A stretch of 5,786 nucleotides of DNA from Pseudoxanthomonas sp. (GTDB lineage Bacteria; Pseudomonadota; Gammaproteobacteria; Xanthomonadales; Xanthomonadaceae). Location: positions 1 to 5,786 of the forward strand of contig JAJAZJ010000015.1 of assembly GCA_026785795.1 (NCBI GenBank), in the 5' to 3' direction. Made by a program: the position numbers and the translations under genes. The first letter of the stretch is position 1, and every line of letters begins with the position of its first letter. The notes under the pieces are model-generated. The model worked only from the letters and a program-made list of their open reading frames with translations. It was not told the origin of the DNA and did not search any database. This document shows, in pieces, positions 5,536 to 5,786 of this stretch.

Positions 5536-5786
5536 ATGAACAAGCTCTCCATAGAAGACCGCGTGCAAATCCTGAACTGCATCTCCGAAGGTATGGGCGT
5601 GAACGGTACGGCAAGGGTCACAGGCACGAGCAAGAACACGGTTTTGAAGCTGCTGGCGGACGTTGGCGAAGCCTGCGCGCTCCACCAAGACCGCGTGATG
5701 AACGACCTGCACTGCGAGCGGATCGAGTGCGACGAAATCTGGTCCTTTGTCGGCGCCAAGCAGAAGAACCTGCGCAAGGACAAGGA
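5536..5786 (+). CDS. IS1-like family transposase (5' part only)
   Basis: The frame runs open from the ATG at 5536 to the window end, 83 complete codons. It starts MNKLSIEDRVQILNCISEG, followed by a helix-turn-helix segment (residues about 22-42, GVNGTARVTGTSKNTVLKLL). ERIECDEIWSFVGAKQKN (61-78) then contains the first Asp (D66) of the DDE catalytic triad. This layout is that of the roughly 300-residue proteins usually labelled IS1 family transposase. The rest of the catalytic domain is outside the window, so intactness cannot be judged. Its promoter region is shared with the divergent P63C gene. No terminal inverted repeat or target duplication could be identified, so element boundaries are unknown. 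Confidence 0.8.
   Translation, partial: MNKLSIEDRVQILNCISEGMGVNGTARVTGTSKNTVLKLLADVGEACALHQDRVMNDLHCERIECDEIWSFVGAKQKNLRKDK

Noticed and set aside
5497..5783. Minus-strand open frames opposite the transposase start
   Set aside because: The plus-strand frame carries clear helix-turn-helix and CDEIWSF transposase motifs; the reverse frames are shadows.

Overview
The window is high-GC DNA, most likely from a betaproteobacterium of the Burkholderiales type. The grounds are the codon use, the MYTQ-type start of PaaA, the RlmJ sequence and a GGTCGGT-type operator in front of paaA. This placement rests on protein similarity recalled from memory, not on a search. There is no rRNA, tRNA or CRISPR array, and no gene-free stretch longer than about 300 bp.

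Bases 1-1479 (minus strand) hold the start of a phenylacetate catabolic operon, paaA-paaB-paaC. The genes overlap by 1-4 nt, and paaC runs off the window. PaaA, B and C are subunits of the ring 1,2-phenylacetyl-CoA epoxidase. Two things are odd. PaaB carries about 31 extra N-terminal residues encoded by a G/C-rich hairpin repeat. PaaA has His149 where E. coli PaaA has Asp126. In front of paaA is a perfect inverted repeat with 11-bp arms, a likely TetR/PaaR-type operator.

Bases 1480-1630 are a divergent promoter region that also holds a separate perfect 16-bp palindrome. On the plus strand follow two tandem paralogous lipoproteins with CAP/SCP (YkwD-like) domains. The first has a roughly 100-residue Pro/Ala linker, the second a short one. 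Both keep the same cysteine spacing and putative catalytic His/Glu residues.

Bases 3159-4079 (minus) encode RlmJ, the 23S rRNA A2030 N6-methyltransferase, convergent with the second lipoprotein gene. A 55-codon plus-strand gene for a basic small protein follows (4189-4356). Its stop codon overlaps the stop of the next, oppositely oriented gene.

Bases 4353-5786 look like an accessory module. A P63C-domain protein (minus) and an IS1-like DDE transposase (plus, cut by the window end) are transcribed divergently from a visibly AT-richer 133-bp region. That region contains four copies of the 9-mer ATGCAAGCA in alternating orientation, one of them over the predicted -35 of the transposase. A 17-bp near-repeat lies upstream of both the small-protein gene and the transposase gene. 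This module is the least explained and most interesting part of the window.
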